A stretch of 64,000 nucleotides of DNA from Brassica napus. Its lineage: Eukaryota > Streptophyta > Magnoliopsida > Brassicales > Brassicaceae. The notes beneath the pieces are model-generated. The model saw only the letters and a list, made by a program, of their open reading frames with translations. It ran no database searches and was not told the DNA's origin. The DNA lies in assembly GCF_020379485.1 (NCBI RefSeq), contig NC_063448.1, positions 43,037,218-43,101,217 of the forward strand, read 5' to 3'. The position numbers and the translations under genes are program-made. Shown here piece after piece: positions 11,391-23,200 of this stretch. The number at the start of each line of letters is the position of its first letter. Positions within the stretch are counted from its first letter, which is position 1.

Positions 11391-12624
11391 ATGACTTCTT
11401 CTTCTTCTTCTCATAATCTTGAAGATATGATGGATGAAACATTTGATCAACTTTTCGATCAACAATTCGAACAACTTTATGTTCAAGGTCAAGAAGCATC
11501 AAGGTCAAAAAAAAGAGCCTACATTGAAAGACAACGAGAACAAGGACACGAGCAGTTATGGAACGGTTAGTTTAGTGAAGATGCAACATATCCTTCTCAC
11601 ATGTTTCGACGCCGTTTTAGAATGAACAAGCTCTTGTTCATGCGTATTGTTGATCGACTCTCCGCTGAAATCCCATACTTTCAACAAAGAAGAGATGTTA
11701 CGCGAAGGTTCAGTCACTTTCCATTACAAAAGGCAACGGAAACAATTCGTAAGATGGCATATGGTTGCCCAGCTGATGCGGTCGACGAATACCTCCGACT
11801 TGGTGAGACCACCGCGCTTTTATGCTTGGAACATTTTGTTCAAGAAATCATAAATTTATTTGGAGATGAGTATCTAAGAAGACCCACGCCAGAAGATCTT
11901 CAACGACTACTCGATATTGGAGAGATACGCGGATTTCTCGGGATGATAGGAAGCATCGACTGTATGCATTGGGAGTGGAAGAATTTTCCGACCGCATGGA
12001 AAGGTCAATATACACCTGGATCAGGCAAAGCCAACCATTGTTTTAGAGGCTGTAGCTTCACAAGATCTCTGGATATGGCATGCGTTTTTCGGACCTCCAG
12101 GTACATTAAACGATATCAATGTTCTTGATTGATCACCGGTTTTTGATGATATATTACAAGGTCGAGCTCCAAAAGTTAATTACATTGTCAACGGACACGA
12201 GTACCATTTGCCTTACTATCTCACATATGGTATTTATCCAAAATGGGCTAATTTTGTCCAATCTATTCCACTCCCGCAAGGTCCGAAAGCATCTTTATTC
12301 GCTACACATCAAGAAGCTGTACGTAAAGATGTCGAGCGTGCTTTTGGGGTCTTGCAAGCTCGATTTGCCATAGTAAAAAATCCAGCTCTTTTGTGGGATA
12401 AAATAAAAATTGAAAAGAGAATGAGAGCATGTATCATTCTACATAATATGATCGTAGAAGACGAACGAGATGGGTACACTCAGTTTGATGTATCAGTTTT
12501 CGCACAACCGGAATCAAACCGAAGTTCACAAGTGGATTTCACGTATTCTACAGATATGCATTCAAATCTCGACAATATGATGAGCATTCAGAATCGAGTT
12601 CGTGATAATACAATATATCAATAA
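11391..12624 (+). pseudogene. PIF/Harbinger transposase (DDE superfamily), broken
   Basis: The start MTSSSSSHNLEDMMDE is followed by FRRRFRMNKLLF, YFQQRRD, IRKMAYG and a DDE nuclease core: GMIGSIDCMHW (first Asp), NDINVLD (second Asp region) and DVERAFGVLQARF (Glu), ending with IILHNMIVEDER. This is the HARBI1-type transposase that cuts and rejoins element ends. It is inactive here: a TAG at 11568, a frame change near 12028 and a TGA near 12128 interrupt it. Length and domain order are otherwise complete (about 410 codons). Confidence 0.9.
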
Positions 12625-12850
12625 TTGAAAGCTGATTTGGTTGAACATATATGGCAAAATTTTGGAACAAATCAAGATTTCAACTAATCGGCTTTTTCTC
12701 GTTTACGCTTTGTATTTGTATTTTTAATATGCTTTTATGTCATTTTTATTAAGTGATTTTAATGTATGCTTTTATTTTAAATCATTCTACTTAAAAAAAA
12801 TTATTTAAGAACCCCTTTGGAGGAGGAAAACATAATTTCCACAAACAATG

Positions 12851-12968
12851 GTTCTTAACTACTCAAATCACTTTATTAACTATTAATTTACTTCTAAGAG
12901 CCCATTAGAACTTCTTAACTACTCAAATCACTTTATTAACTATTAATTTACTCCTAAGAGCCCATTAA
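12851..12968. repeat. 60-bp tandem duplication at the Harbinger right flank
   Basis: TTCTTAACTACTCAAATCAC through CTAAGAGCCCATTA is present twice with a 60-bp period and only one or two differences, so the duplication is recent. Around it (12830-13140) are further GAGCC/AAGAGAC motifs like those of Tourist-type MITE ends. Confidence 0.75.
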
Positions 12969-13499
12969 AGGTTCTAATGGATGGACATGCTCTCTGGTTA
13001 TCCTAAAGCCCTTTTAGAGTCTCTTAGTATTTGTTTAATATTATTAAGTAGTAAATGTGAGGTTAAGAGACATAATCAAGAGACTCGAAAATTTTGCGTC
13101 TCCGATGCAAGTCTCTTATTGAGGGGTTCTTAAAAAAAAATTATTTTTTTAAAGATAAAAAGCATTCCGACCACTACCACACAAGTTGATCAAATCCATA
13201 AGAACAAAGTACAACACATCCAGAGACATCAAAAAGAGTATATTATTTAAACCATAACCACAACGTAACGAGTATATTATTAAGCATACATGTGAACTAA
13301 CATTCAAATGAGAAGTTTGGCGCTTTCCTAACTAAAGAACCTGTGGAAGTGAAACTAGGCCTTCAACTACAATGTCAAAAATGATATTCCATGCTCCATG
13401 TCACTACCATAAACACAAGAACAACATCATCCACACACAAAAAGAAACCAGCTCCAAGAAGACATGGAAGAAAATAATTAAAACTTACCTGCTGCTTTG

Positions 13500-13905
13500 T
13501 GGAGTGTAAGTGTGTCTTTGTCCCCTCTGTTGAGAAACCTCAAGACGCATTGGACGACCGAGCAAAGGTCTACCGTGAAATTCCAGTGCATGGGTTAAAT
13601 CAGCAATCAACCTATCAGATGAATACATGTATAAAGCTTTCAAAACAAAAAAAAACTAACTATTAGTAGTACTACAAGATAATACAAACGATTCCTAACT
13701 CAGGCACAGTTTAAAACCCAGCAAAAATCGTATGTATTCTCTTATTATAATTATGAGTACCTTCTGTGCTTCTCTGGGAGTTGCAAACTCAACCATGCCA
13801 AAGCAAAGGAATCTGCCATCACCATCATTTGACATACCAAATCTGACGTCAACAACTTGGCCAGCTTCTTTGAAGAATTCCTCACTGTAATATGTATAAC
13901 AAAGG
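13500..13905 (-). pseudogene. Nucleolin-like RRM gene fragment
   Basis: On the minus strand two exon pieces of an RNA-recognition motif are visible. The first (about 13880-13760) reads EEFFKEAGQVVDVRFGMSND then GMVEFATPREAQK; the second (about 13600-13500) reads ALEFHGRPLLGRPMRLEV followed by TYTPQS and a GTAAG donor. This order matches RRM1 of Arabidopsis nucleolin (NUC-L1/PARL1), a nucleolar rRNA-processing protein. The acidic N-terminus, the second RRM and the GAR tail are missing, so it is a captured or decayed fragment. Confidence 0.7.
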
Positions 13906-14290
13906 AGGTTATGAAACAAAAAAAAAAACTTTAAAGAATGATTAATAAAGAGATTACAATGTTACTACTAAGGAAGAACTCGTTTTGAGGTGGAAAAGAC
14001 TAACCTTGAAGAACTAATACCCAGCACCCGCACTCAAAACAAAGCTACTCAGTTCCACTGGTAATCTGTTCAAAATCAAATTCAAAATCATAAAATTCAC
14101 AGCTGACCGAATACAAATCAAGTCCAGAGTTCATTGATAACACCATTACATTGCCAAAACTCAAAAGCAAACATCTACTGATCTAAGCAAGGACTCATCT
14201 ACAACTACAACTACAAGTATACAACATCTAAGAGAAGATAACCCAAAAGATCAAGAGATAACCTTTGATTTCTTTTTCGTTTTCTGGGTC

Positions 14291-14880
14291 AAGATGCTTG
14301 AAGAAGCCAAATCCGACGTAGAGCAAGAACCCATTTTGTCAATCTACTATCACGCTTCCATTACATCGCACCGGTCGTTAGATTCTGATTTGGCGAACAT
14401 TCTCTCAGTAAAGCTCAGCACTTCAACCTTACCAAGCAACACCATTCTCGAGATGTTCATCAGCGTTTAAAAGAAAGCCCAGAGATGGTGGACTCGGTGA
14501 AGCGAGACCTAATAGCAGCAAAGGAAAGACACCGAACATTCTCGCTTGTCAAGCTCATCGCATCGCTCACAAGCTCTGGACTCAAGACAGAAAAATCCTC
14601 GCTTTACTCATCCAAAATAGAGAAGCTTTCGCCGTCGACTTTCACCCTGGAGCCAAGATCGGAAAAGGGATTCTGTTTGACCACGCGATGGGGGTGGTGA
14701 TCGGAGAGACGGCGGTGATCGGACACAACGTCTCGATTCTCCACGGCATGACGCTCGGAGGAACATGGAATATTACGATCGAAGAGGGGGCTAAGATTGG
14801 ATCGGGTTCGGTGGTGCTTAAGGATGTGCCGCCGCGTACGTACAACGGCGGTTGGTAATCCGGCGAGATTGATAGGTATC
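14291..14880 (+). pseudogene. Serine acetyltransferase fragment (SERAT2;1-like) with internal deletions
   Basis: The sequence encodes MLEEAKSDVEQEPILS, YYHASITSHRSLDSDLA, FHPGAKIGKGILFDHAMG and VVIGETAVIGHNVSILHGMT, all diagnostic of plant serine acetyltransferase, the first enzyme of cysteine synthesis (O-acetylserine formation). There are three defects: a stop near 14468; a deletion or frame change near 14530, where the conserved block before the ACQAHRIAH-like helix is missing; and a deletion after LGGT that removes about 25 residues of the left-handed beta-helix including the catalytic-site region. A frameshift near 14840 follows RT. It lacks the N-terminus and the C-terminal tail. It lies head-to-head with the nucleolin fragment. 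Confidence 0.85.
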
Positions 14881-14939
14881 GATCAATTCCCAGTCGAGAG
14901 ATGTGGAGAGAAGAAGGCCAATTTTGATCAAGAGACGTT

Positions 14940-15180
14940 TCTTAGAGCATCTGCAAAGCAGGTGCGGATTTAAGTGTAGGCCCCACAAAACAGTATACGC
15001 CACGATGCTTTCAACTCCAAAATAAGCAGCGTTTTTTTCTGATACTTGCACTGTTTGCAGGCCCCACTAACACGTGACGGTCCGCGATTAGTTAACCTTT
15101 TTAATTTTTTTTAATTTTTTTCTCAGACAAAAAAAATAAAAAATAAAAAATAAATAAATAAGCACCTCACATTAGGGTTG
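14940..15180. other. Possible MITE remnant downstream of the SERAT fragment
   Basis: It begins AGAGCATCTGCAAAGCAGGT and contains an interior GGCCCCAC motif twice (about 14980 and 15060), then an A/T-rich run. The ends do not pair well enough to define an element. Confidence 0.25.
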
Positions 15181-15182
15181 TG

Positions 15183-15440
15183 CGTTAATGGTGGTCTTAT
15201 TGTCCCTGGTTAAGAAACGTTTCTTATTGTCCTGATTAAGAAAAGTTTCTTCTAATAATAGCTAATTTTGATTTATTTTTAATCCTAATTACACTAAAAA
15301 CCCTAGCTAAGAAACTGCAATAATCATGGTCTTATTGTCCCTGGTTAAGACACGTTTCTTCTCATAATATCTAATTTTGATTTATTTTTAATTCTAATTA
15401 CACTAAAAACCCTAGCTAAGAAACTGCCATAATCAGGTCT
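15183..15440. repeat. Tandem duplication, about 140 bp
   Basis: GGTCTTATTGTCCCTGGTTA, TAATTTTGATTTATTTTTAA and CACTAAAAACCCTAGCTAAG all appear in the same order in two adjacent copies (second copy from about 15328). A partial third GTCTTATTGTCC-like copy with AGAAACGTTTCTT sits inside the first. Confidence 0.75.
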
Positions 15441-16280
15441 TAATTATTTCTACTTGGAATTAACGTCTAATAATAGCATAATTTTTCGAAGTCTCAGGCC
15501 TATATGCATTTAGGCCCAGTTCTGTGTCATATCTAATGTTGTCATAAAAAATTTCCGTATACTCAAATGAGTTTATTTTACTCCAATGATTATTTTCATT
15601 TATTCCCTCAAAATAGAATACTCCAAGTATATTCTATTATTAATTATCAATTCTAATAATGCTATGTATTTTAGAAACTTACAAATTTTACCCAACTATA
15701 ATTTTTATTTAAATAAAACTTTATTTTATACATAAATTTCTTTTCTAAAATAATAAACAATGATTTATATTTAATTATAATTGTATTAGTGAAAGTATTA
15801 TTAATTTCAATTAAGTATAAAACACAAATATTTAATCTCTTTAGATATAAAAAAAACTATATAAAAATTTAAGGATCAATTTGTTAATACAAAGTTTAGT
15901 AGTAGAAATGAGATTGTGAATAGTGTTTTCTTAAATTTGAACGGATACTATTATAACCTAATTTTTCTTTCAAAATGATGTACTATTTAGAAAATGTTTT
16001 CTTTCATTTTTTGATGTTTTCACTCGAAATGATGCACCATTGGAGACGGTATTAGGATTGTTGAAGCTTTATGTATGACAAACTATGGTCTATTGTGGTT
16101 TTGTTTGGTTTGTTTATGTTAGGTTTATATTAAAAGTAAAGATATGTCCAAGGAAAAAATATAATTAAAGAAACATAATGTATATGTTTGGTTTTTTTTT
16201 TACTAAATTGTAAATATCATTCCACAGAAATGAAGGTTTGGTTATAATATTAGTTGCACAAAGATCTGCTTTAATAGCCA
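15441..16280. other. AT-rich intergenic DNA
   Basis: Non-coding on both strands. A short inverted segment around 15560-15650 (TTTTACTCCAATGATT and ATAGAATACTCCAAG) resembles a degraded MITE. Nothing else is recognisable. Confidence 0.35.
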
Positions 16281-16289
16281 ATCTGATTT

Positions 16290-17350
16290 CTAAGGGCCGC
16301 AATTTTTTTTTTAAAAGCCCCTAAAAATCTAATAAGTTAGCTCAAAACTTCCAAGAACATGGACAGCTTGAAACTAACTAGAATTCTAGGACTCCTAAAA
16401 CCAAAGCACTTCTTGCATAGCTGGACTGGCCTGCAGATCAAGAGTATAGACTGAAAGGATGCTCCGTCGAACTCACCTAAGTGGCACCAACAGCTTCAAA
16501 GGCGGTGGCTCGCTTCCACCCCGGGACACCGATGAAGGAGGTCATCAACAGGACAAACCTCTAGCTATCTCGACAAAGAGCAAGTTGTAGACCCGACTCC
16601 ACACCGACGGTCAAGCGGAGGCGGTCTATTCAGGCTCCATCCGGCCACGCGACACATAGGTACAACAAGGATACTGGTGATACAAAAAGCTAACTGTCAG
16701 AGCAAAGGTTTACAAGAAATGAAGCACAAGGAGTAACAGACTCCTTGAAGCAGACGATTCAACCGGTGAAAGAAAATCTTCATCTTTCTGCAGGTGACGC
16801 CGAGAAAAGGGTTGTCCTCAAATCCCTCGTGAACATCATCGGAAGCAAGGAGAAAGAAAATTGAGAACCAGGAATCGCCATGACTGTTGTCTCTTGAACT
16901 AAGGAATAGAGGTTTTCAGTGGCTTACCTCAGAACCACCTATTCACTTGATCTGAGAGGAGAAGCTCTACGAAACCATGGACAAGCAGCTAGCGGAAACC
17001 TACTGGAGTGAGACGCCAGGTGCAGGAACGGCGACGACAGCTACGCGTCTGGTGTTCCGGTCTCGGATCTCAAAACTAACCCAGCTTCGAGCACAGTCGG
17101 CGACTAGCAGGAGACCCAAGGCCCGGTTCCGATGGTGACCCAGCGCCTCGCTGGTGCTCCGGAGGTAACCAAAGATGCCTTTGAAAACCTATTATTCGAT
17201 GGAGAAACGACCGGATCCATAGACTCACTGCACAAGGAGGAAAGATGAGAGTGGTTCAGCAAAGGGTGAGGCGGAGATGGTTCAACAAAGGGTATATGTT
17301 TTGGCCTTCTGTGATGATAGATCATCGATCTCACAAAACATGACAATATC
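16290..17350. other. GC-balanced non-coding segment, probable transposon interior
   Basis: Base composition changes sharply to about half GC with many CGG/CCGG motifs, yet every frame has frequent stops. The pattern resembles the interiors of large non-coding retroelement or Helitron derivatives. It runs into a dispersed repeat at 17290-17420. I recognise no protein. Confidence 0.35.
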
Positions 17351-17420
17351 AACCACGTTAAACTTGTTAAAAAACTTTACAACAATCCACAACATAATAC
17401 ATTTAGCATTTTTTCTAGTT
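17290..17420. repeat. Dispersed repeat, copy 1 of 3
   Basis: It contains TTTTGGCCTT, CATGACAATATCAA, AAACTTGTTA and ACAACAATCCACAACATAAT in this order. The same order occurs at 27905-28110 and 43225-43440. Confidence 0.6.
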
Positions 17421-17641
17421 TGATCATTGGAGAGAGCAAAGTTAGCCGTTACGATGATTGAATTGTCAAAAATACATTGTGTTTTGTTTTTAACTAATGT
17501 ATGGAATGGTTTGGCATTGACAAAGATAACATTTAAATCATTAGAAATAATTAATGTGGGTTAACAAAGATTTTGTATTAGTTTGAAAAGATATGTTGAC
17601 TATAATTACGTAAATATGATTTGGTTGGTTATATTTTTATA

Positions 17642-17672
17642 CTAGATATTTTCACCGCGTTACGCGCGGATT
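17642..17672 (-). mobile_element. Helitron 3' terminus
   Basis: On the minus strand CCGCGCGTAACGCGG (an 11-15 nt hairpin) is followed by TGAAAATAT and CTAG, then T. This is the classic Helitron 3' end. The matching TC-type 5' end, expected at a higher coordinate, was not found, so the length is unknown. Confidence 0.6.
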
Positions 17673-18239
17673 TTGTCTTTTGAATTTATGTTTTAAGTAA
17701 ATTTTATACATTATAGAATATTTGTTTTCGTAAACTTATAGAAATATTTTTCTTAAGTATGTGCGACGAAAAAGAGTTGAAATATTATAATATGCATTGT
17801 CTTCCAAGCAACTTTAAATTTTAGAAAATAGTATTCTAAAAATTGGATCTAAACAAAACGAATTTTCTAAAATAACTTTCAAAAGATCTATTTAGGCATT
17901 CAGAAATATAGTTTCTTAAAAAGTGCCAAACTACCGCATACAGATTATATGAATATTAAAATATGTTTATTAACGTTGTTTTACCTGATATCCGAAATAT
18001 ACCCGGCTGACTTTTAATTATGTATAGATAATTAACTAAAAAACTGGTTGTTCTTAAGAAATGTGCTTATGGTTCAATTTTTGGTACATTGCTTGCTTAT
18101 TTGATCTAATAAAAAGGATAAAAACCTACTTTAGATATATATATATGTAAAAATTCTATAAATTAATAATATTAGTATTTTGGTATTTTATTAATTTATA
18201 TAGTTATTAATTTACAAAAAGTTTCTGTATTAGATTTTT

Positions 18240-18532
18240 GAGAAATTACTTAAGATAGAATTTTTTAAGTTTTTGACACAAAATAGCTCTCAATGAAGAA
18301 AATGACCAAAATAAGTTTTATTAAAAGGTAAAAATGTACCCTAGGGTTAACTAATCTAGACTTAGGATTTAGAAGTAAGGGGTGAAGTTTTGGGGATAGA
18401 GTTTCAAATTTTAAGAAATAAAAAATAAATATTAAAATTTTCAAAATAAAAATGGCTATTTTTGTCTTTTTTCTTGAAGTCTATTTTTGTGACAAAACTT
18501 AAAAAGAGCTATTTGAGAGAATTTCCCTAGAC
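18240..18532. repeat. Small terminal-inverted-repeat element with telomere-derived core
   Basis: The left end (TTAAGTTTTTGACACAAAAT, near 18265) pairs with the right end read backwards (TTTAAGTTTTGTCACAAAAA, near 18505); the outer ends are GAGAAATTAC and GGGAAATTCTC. The core has AGGGTTAAC, TTAGGATTTAG and GTAAGGGGTGAAGTTTTGGG, a short version of the core seen at 30.5-32.0 kb. It is about 290 bp and non-coding. Confidence 0.65.
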
Positions 18533-19440
18533 TTTTCTATTTAAGGATATATTTTTTATAAAATAAAAATATTTTATTTTAGTGTATATACACATTAATT
18601 AACTTTTTGAAATTTGACACTCATATTAGTTTTATTATATTATTGGTGTATATAAAATATGTCTCATAGAATGCAGTTTTAGATATAATTTTATTAAATC
18701 TCGTAATATATTAAGTGTTAAAAAATATAAAGATAATTCAATTATGAATGTAAAACAAACAATATAATGGTTGGTTTATACTTATATATAAAATGTATGT
18801 ACAAAAGTTTCTTATTTATAGGGAATTATGATATTTTTTATTAATTCTGGTGGAAAACAAACCTATGTACTTTTAAATTCTTAAACAATTGAAAGAGAAG
18901 AACAATGGTTCTTTTCGGTATGATTTTCTTGATGCTTTTCTTTTTAGTTGTAGGTGAAATGTTTTGCTTCAGCTCTTGTATGTAAGTTCACGATTATGTT
19001 TCTTTGTGTTGTCAAAGTAAAATGTAAAATTTGATGATGAAGCCAGAAACAGTTTCTCTGTAAATTTGAATCAGTTTATTATAATGCATTACTTTTAAAA
19101 ATATGTGTTTATTTTTCTTTAATATATCTTAAGATAATGCTTGTGATGTCACAACTTTATTTTCCGACTACATATTCTTTGGACTGCGATATTTAATTGT
19201 CCCATAGAGACTACTTAACCACTTGATCTACAATATAGATTTAAATAAAACGGGATGGTGGTTTGAAATAATTTTCTGTTTTTAATTGAGTAATCAGATT
19301 GCTTTGATTTCATAAGACAATACTAAAACCATAACCCAATTTTGGTATATTGATATACTTTTAGTGATGGGTTTGTTCTAGTTATAAGATTGGCAATCAC
19401 ACGGTAACAACCAATCCATTTATCTTATTGCCAATACTCT
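18533..19440. other. AT-rich intergenic DNA
   Basis: No gene, RNA gene or bounded repeat could be recognised on either strand. Confidence 0.4.
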
Positions 19441-19469
19441 TGTTGAAATCAAACGAACATATATATCAC

Positions 19470-19774
19470 CTTTGCAAGACCAACAAACTGCCCACTTGCA
19501 TTCACCTGCAGATAAATTAATCAACAGAAAATTACCTGATGCAAATATATAAGAACATTGCATGAAGTCTCTTCATACTGACCGAGAACAGAGATACACA
19601 TGACATTCTTGGGAATTTTCTTGGTCTTCATAGTATGCAGCATTCAACTTCTGGTTGCCATACTTTATCATCTTCTGGAGATCATTCATACTGGTCGTAT
19701 AACTTAATCTCAAAGACTCTCGCTTTTGCGAGTGTCTCAGGGAAATTATCCAGGAGATATACCACTGTAATGTA
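19470..19774 (-). pseudogene. YTH-domain (ECT-like) gene remnant, cut by the Copia insertion
   Basis: On the minus strand the segment next to the LTR encodes DNFPETLAKARVFEIK, then MIKYGNQKLNAAY, and further on VNASGQFVGLAKV: the start, middle and core of a YTH domain, the m6A reader fold of plant ECT proteins. Stops and missing pieces (no aromatic-cage SIKYxVW segment) show decay. The Copia element sits exactly at its upstream edge, so the insertion may have separated it from its 5' part. Confidence 0.65.
19770..19774. repeat. Target-site duplication, left copy (ATGTA)
   Basis: It is identical to 24835-24839 on the other side of the Copia element. Confidence 0.95.
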
Positions 19775-20215
19775 TGTTAGGAAATACGCGGTCAAATTTT
19801 GCGGAAAACCAGAATTTATGAGAGCGGGAAAACACACACAAAATTGTTAACGGAGTTAGGCCAATGTTGCCTACGTCTCCGGACCTGCTACAGATCTTTT
19901 ATTATCAACCCGAGAAATTTTACAAACTCTCAACTCACACCCGATCCCAAATACACTCAATAAATACACTTAATAATTTTTTAAAGAGAAAGATTTTCTC
20001 ACAAGAAAGATATTTTTTTTTTTTTCTCTCTTGCACTCTCTCTCTTCGTCTCTTCTCTTGTTCTCTCTTACTTTGTTTTTCTTGTTTGGGATGAATTTCC
20101 CCTTCTCCTTCATGCATGTATTTATAGGAGGGGGATTTGTGAGTTGGTGGTGAGTTGGTGTAACAACCAAACTTACCAACCAAAAACCAAAAAAACGTGT
20201 TCTTTTTGATCAACA
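19775..20215 (-). repeat. 3' LTR of the Copia element
   Basis: A 441-bp repeat bounded by TGTTAGG and GATCAACA on the plus strand, nearly identical to 24397-24834. It contains a CT-rich run and, on the minus strand, a CCTATAAATACATG TATA-like motif. Confidence 0.95.
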
Positions 20216-20230
20216 ATCTCCCACTTGAAG
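20216..20230 (-). promoter_or_regulatory. Polypurine tract
   Basis: On the minus strand CTTCAAGTGGGAGAT directly abuts the 3' LTR, the expected position and composition for plus-strand priming. Confidence 0.8.
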
Positions 20231-20285
20231 ACTGATTTCAATCTGTCTTCACACTTTGATCGATGTAGCAGGTCTTCTCAGCTTG

Positions 20286-23200
20286 TTACTCTGACAAGCC
20301 AACTGAGGTTACACACAACCTCAGCTTATCATACGGCACGACCTTCGTTAGCATGTCTGCCGGATTCTTGCTTCCTGGGATCTTCTCAAGCACCAACATT
20401 TCATCTTCCAACGCTGATCTGATGAAATGATATCGACGATGTATGTGCTTCGTCCGAGCATGGTAAACTGGATTCTTTGCCAAGTCGATGGCACTTTTAC
20501 TGTCACAGTACAACACACCTTTCCTTGGTCATGGCCTAGCTCTTCTAGAAAAGACTGTAGCCATATCATCTCTTTTGTTGCCTCCGTTACAGCAACATAC
20601 TCAGCTTCACAGCTTGATAGAGATACAATTTTCTGCAACTTTGAAACCCAACAAATTGCAGTACCGCCAAAGGTGTAGACATACCCGGTTGTGCTCTTCG
20701 TGCTGTCAATGTCACCTCCATTGTCAGCATCAACATATCCCTGCAATCCCGTCTTAGACTTCGTGAAACATAGCGATAAACTTGGATTTCCTTTTAGATA
20801 TCTGAAAATCCACTTAACGGCTTCCCAATGTTCCTTCCCTGGATTGCTCATAAATCTGCTAACGACTCCCACTGCATGTGCAATGTCTGGCCTTGTACAT
20901 ATCATCGCGTACATCAGGCTTCCTATAGCAGAAGCATATGGAACTTTATCCATACATGCCATCTCGTCTTCCGTCTTTGGAGACTGTTCTCTGGATAACC
21001 GAAAGTGACTTGCCAGGGGAGTACTAACTGGCTTCGCGTCATCCATGTTAAACCTCTTGAGGACTTTCTTCACATACTCCTCTTGTGATAGCTTAAGACC
21101 TTCCTTGCTCCTACTGATTCTCATCCCTAGAATCTGTCTTGCTTCTCCAAGGTCTTTCATCGCAAACTCTTCTGAGAGTTTCGTCTTCAAGCTATTGATC
21201 TCGTGCAAGTCTGCTCCTACTATCAGCATGTCATCGACATATAGGAGCAATATCAAGTAGGACTCTTCAAGCGTCTTGAAGTAACAACAGTGGTCAGCTT
21301 CACACCTCAAGAAACCAACGCCTTTAATAAAGTTGTCGAACCGTTTATACCACTGTCTTGGAGCTTGTTTTAAGCCGTACAAACTCCTTTTCAGCTTGCA
21401 AACAAGGCTTTCCTTCCCTTTGATCTCAAAGCCTTCGGGTTGCTTCATATAAATTTCCTCATCCAAATCACCGTGAAGAAATGCCGTCTTCACATCCATC
21501 TGTTGAAGATGCAGATCTTCTTGTGCTACCAGCCCAAGAACCGTTCTAATGGTCACCATCTTGACTACAGGAGAGAAGATTTCGGTGTAGTCAACGCCTT
21601 CTTTTTGTTGGAATCCCTTCACAACAAGCCTCGCTTTATAGCGCTTACTCCCATCAGGTTCTTCTTTTATTCGGTAGACCCACTTGTTATGCAATGCCTT
21701 TTTCTCCTTAGGCAAATCTGCTAACTCCCACGTGTGATTGGATAACAACGAGTCCATCTCGTCGTTCATTGCAAGCTCCCACTTGATCGACTCATCAACT
21801 TGCATAGCTTCCTCATAACATTCAGGCTCGCCTCTGTCTGTGAGCAGAATGTAGTTGAGCGATGGAGAGAATTTACTGGCTTTCTGATGATTCTGCTTGA
21901 CCGTCGTAACTCCGTGACTGGTGTATATGGGACCACTTCAGAATCATCACTTTCTTCAGCCTCACCACTCTCGTCTTGAGAGATTTCTTCTTCTGCTGTT
22001 GCGGTATCCTGTGGCAACTCCGGTGTCAGGATATCTTCTAAGTCAACAGCTCCAGGCTCTTTCTTTTCGAGCTTAGATCCTTGTACAACGCTTCTTCGTT
22101 GAACACAACATTTTTTCTGCGGATGATCTTCCGATTTTCGTCATCCCAAAACCGGTAACCAAACTCCGTGTCACCATAACCGATGAAGTAACACTTTTTA
22201 GACTTCGAGTCAAGTTTACTTCTTGCAGCATCGTCAATGTGAACATAAGCTAAGCAACCAAACACCTTTAGATAAGAAAGGTTTACTTTCTTTCCGCTCC
22301 AAACTTCTTCAGGGATCTTAAATCCCAACGGTACAGACGGTCCTCTGTTTATTAAGAAGGTTGCGGTATTGATTGCATCTGCCCAAAACGTCTTTGGTAA
22401 TCCACAGTGCAATCTCATGCTCCTTGCACGCTCATTCAAGGTTCGGTTCATCCTTTCCGCTATTCCATTCTGTTGAGGCGTTCCAGGAATAGTCTTCTCC
22501 ATCTTGATCCCATTATCAGCGCAATATCTCTTGAACTCGCCGCTGATGTACTCACCACCATTATCAGACCTTAGACACTTCAACTTGAGATTCGTCTCAA
22601 TCTCAACCATGGCTTTCCAAATTTTGAAAACCGAAAACACTTCATGCTTGTTCTTCATGAAGTAAACCCACACTTTTCTTGTGGAGTCATCAATAAAGGT
22701 CACATAGTAGTATGAACCTCCCAGCGATGCAACAGGAGCGGGTCCCCACACGTCAGTGTGCACCAGCTCTAACTTCTCAGATTTTGGCTCTCTTCCTCCT
22801 TTAGAGAAACTAACTCGTTTCTGTTTCCCAAGGATGCAACTTTCACACATCTGATGATCCACCGTCTTCAGATCCGGAAGAGCGCCATTTTCCACCATGA
22901 GTTTCATCCCTTTCTCACTCATGTGTCCCAACCTACAATGCCACAACTTGGTATGTTTGGCATTCTCGACAACAGCAACAGTGTCTTGATAACTCGTCGT
23001 CATATAAAGAGTGCCTCTTTTATGACCTCTAGCCACCACCATGGAACCTTTCTTGACTCTCCAGGCTCCACCACCAAAATTAACATCGTGCCCCATATCA
23101 TCAAGTTGACCTACTGAAATCAGATTTCGCATCAACTTTGGCACATGTCTGACCTTGGTAATCTTCCACACACGTCCGTCTGACATTTTCAGGTTGATAT

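Larger units (their letters stand above)
8036..12828 (+). mobile_element. Decayed PIF/Harbinger DNA transposon carrying both element genes
   Basis: The segment contains, in the same orientation, a Myb-like accessory gene (9510-10424) and a Harbinger transposase gene (11391-12624), the gene pair that defines autonomous PIF/Harbinger elements. The proposed ends are a weak inverted pair: CACCTCCATCGGTAGGTT near 8037 and, read inward on the other strand, CCTCCTCCAAAGGGGTTCTT near 12828. I did not find a clean 3-bp target duplication, so ends are approximate. The stretch 8213-9180 looks like a leader and small exons upstream of the accessory gene (CT-rich run, then a start at 8636 followed by a possible donor near 8799). 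Confidence 0.6.

Noticed and set aside
16290..17350. GC-richer segment as a host gene
   Set aside because: All six frames have frequent stops and no recognisable domain or splice pattern.
20425..21724. Plus-strand frames across the Copia element
   Set aside because: They are antisense shadows of the minus-strand RT/RNase H coding region.
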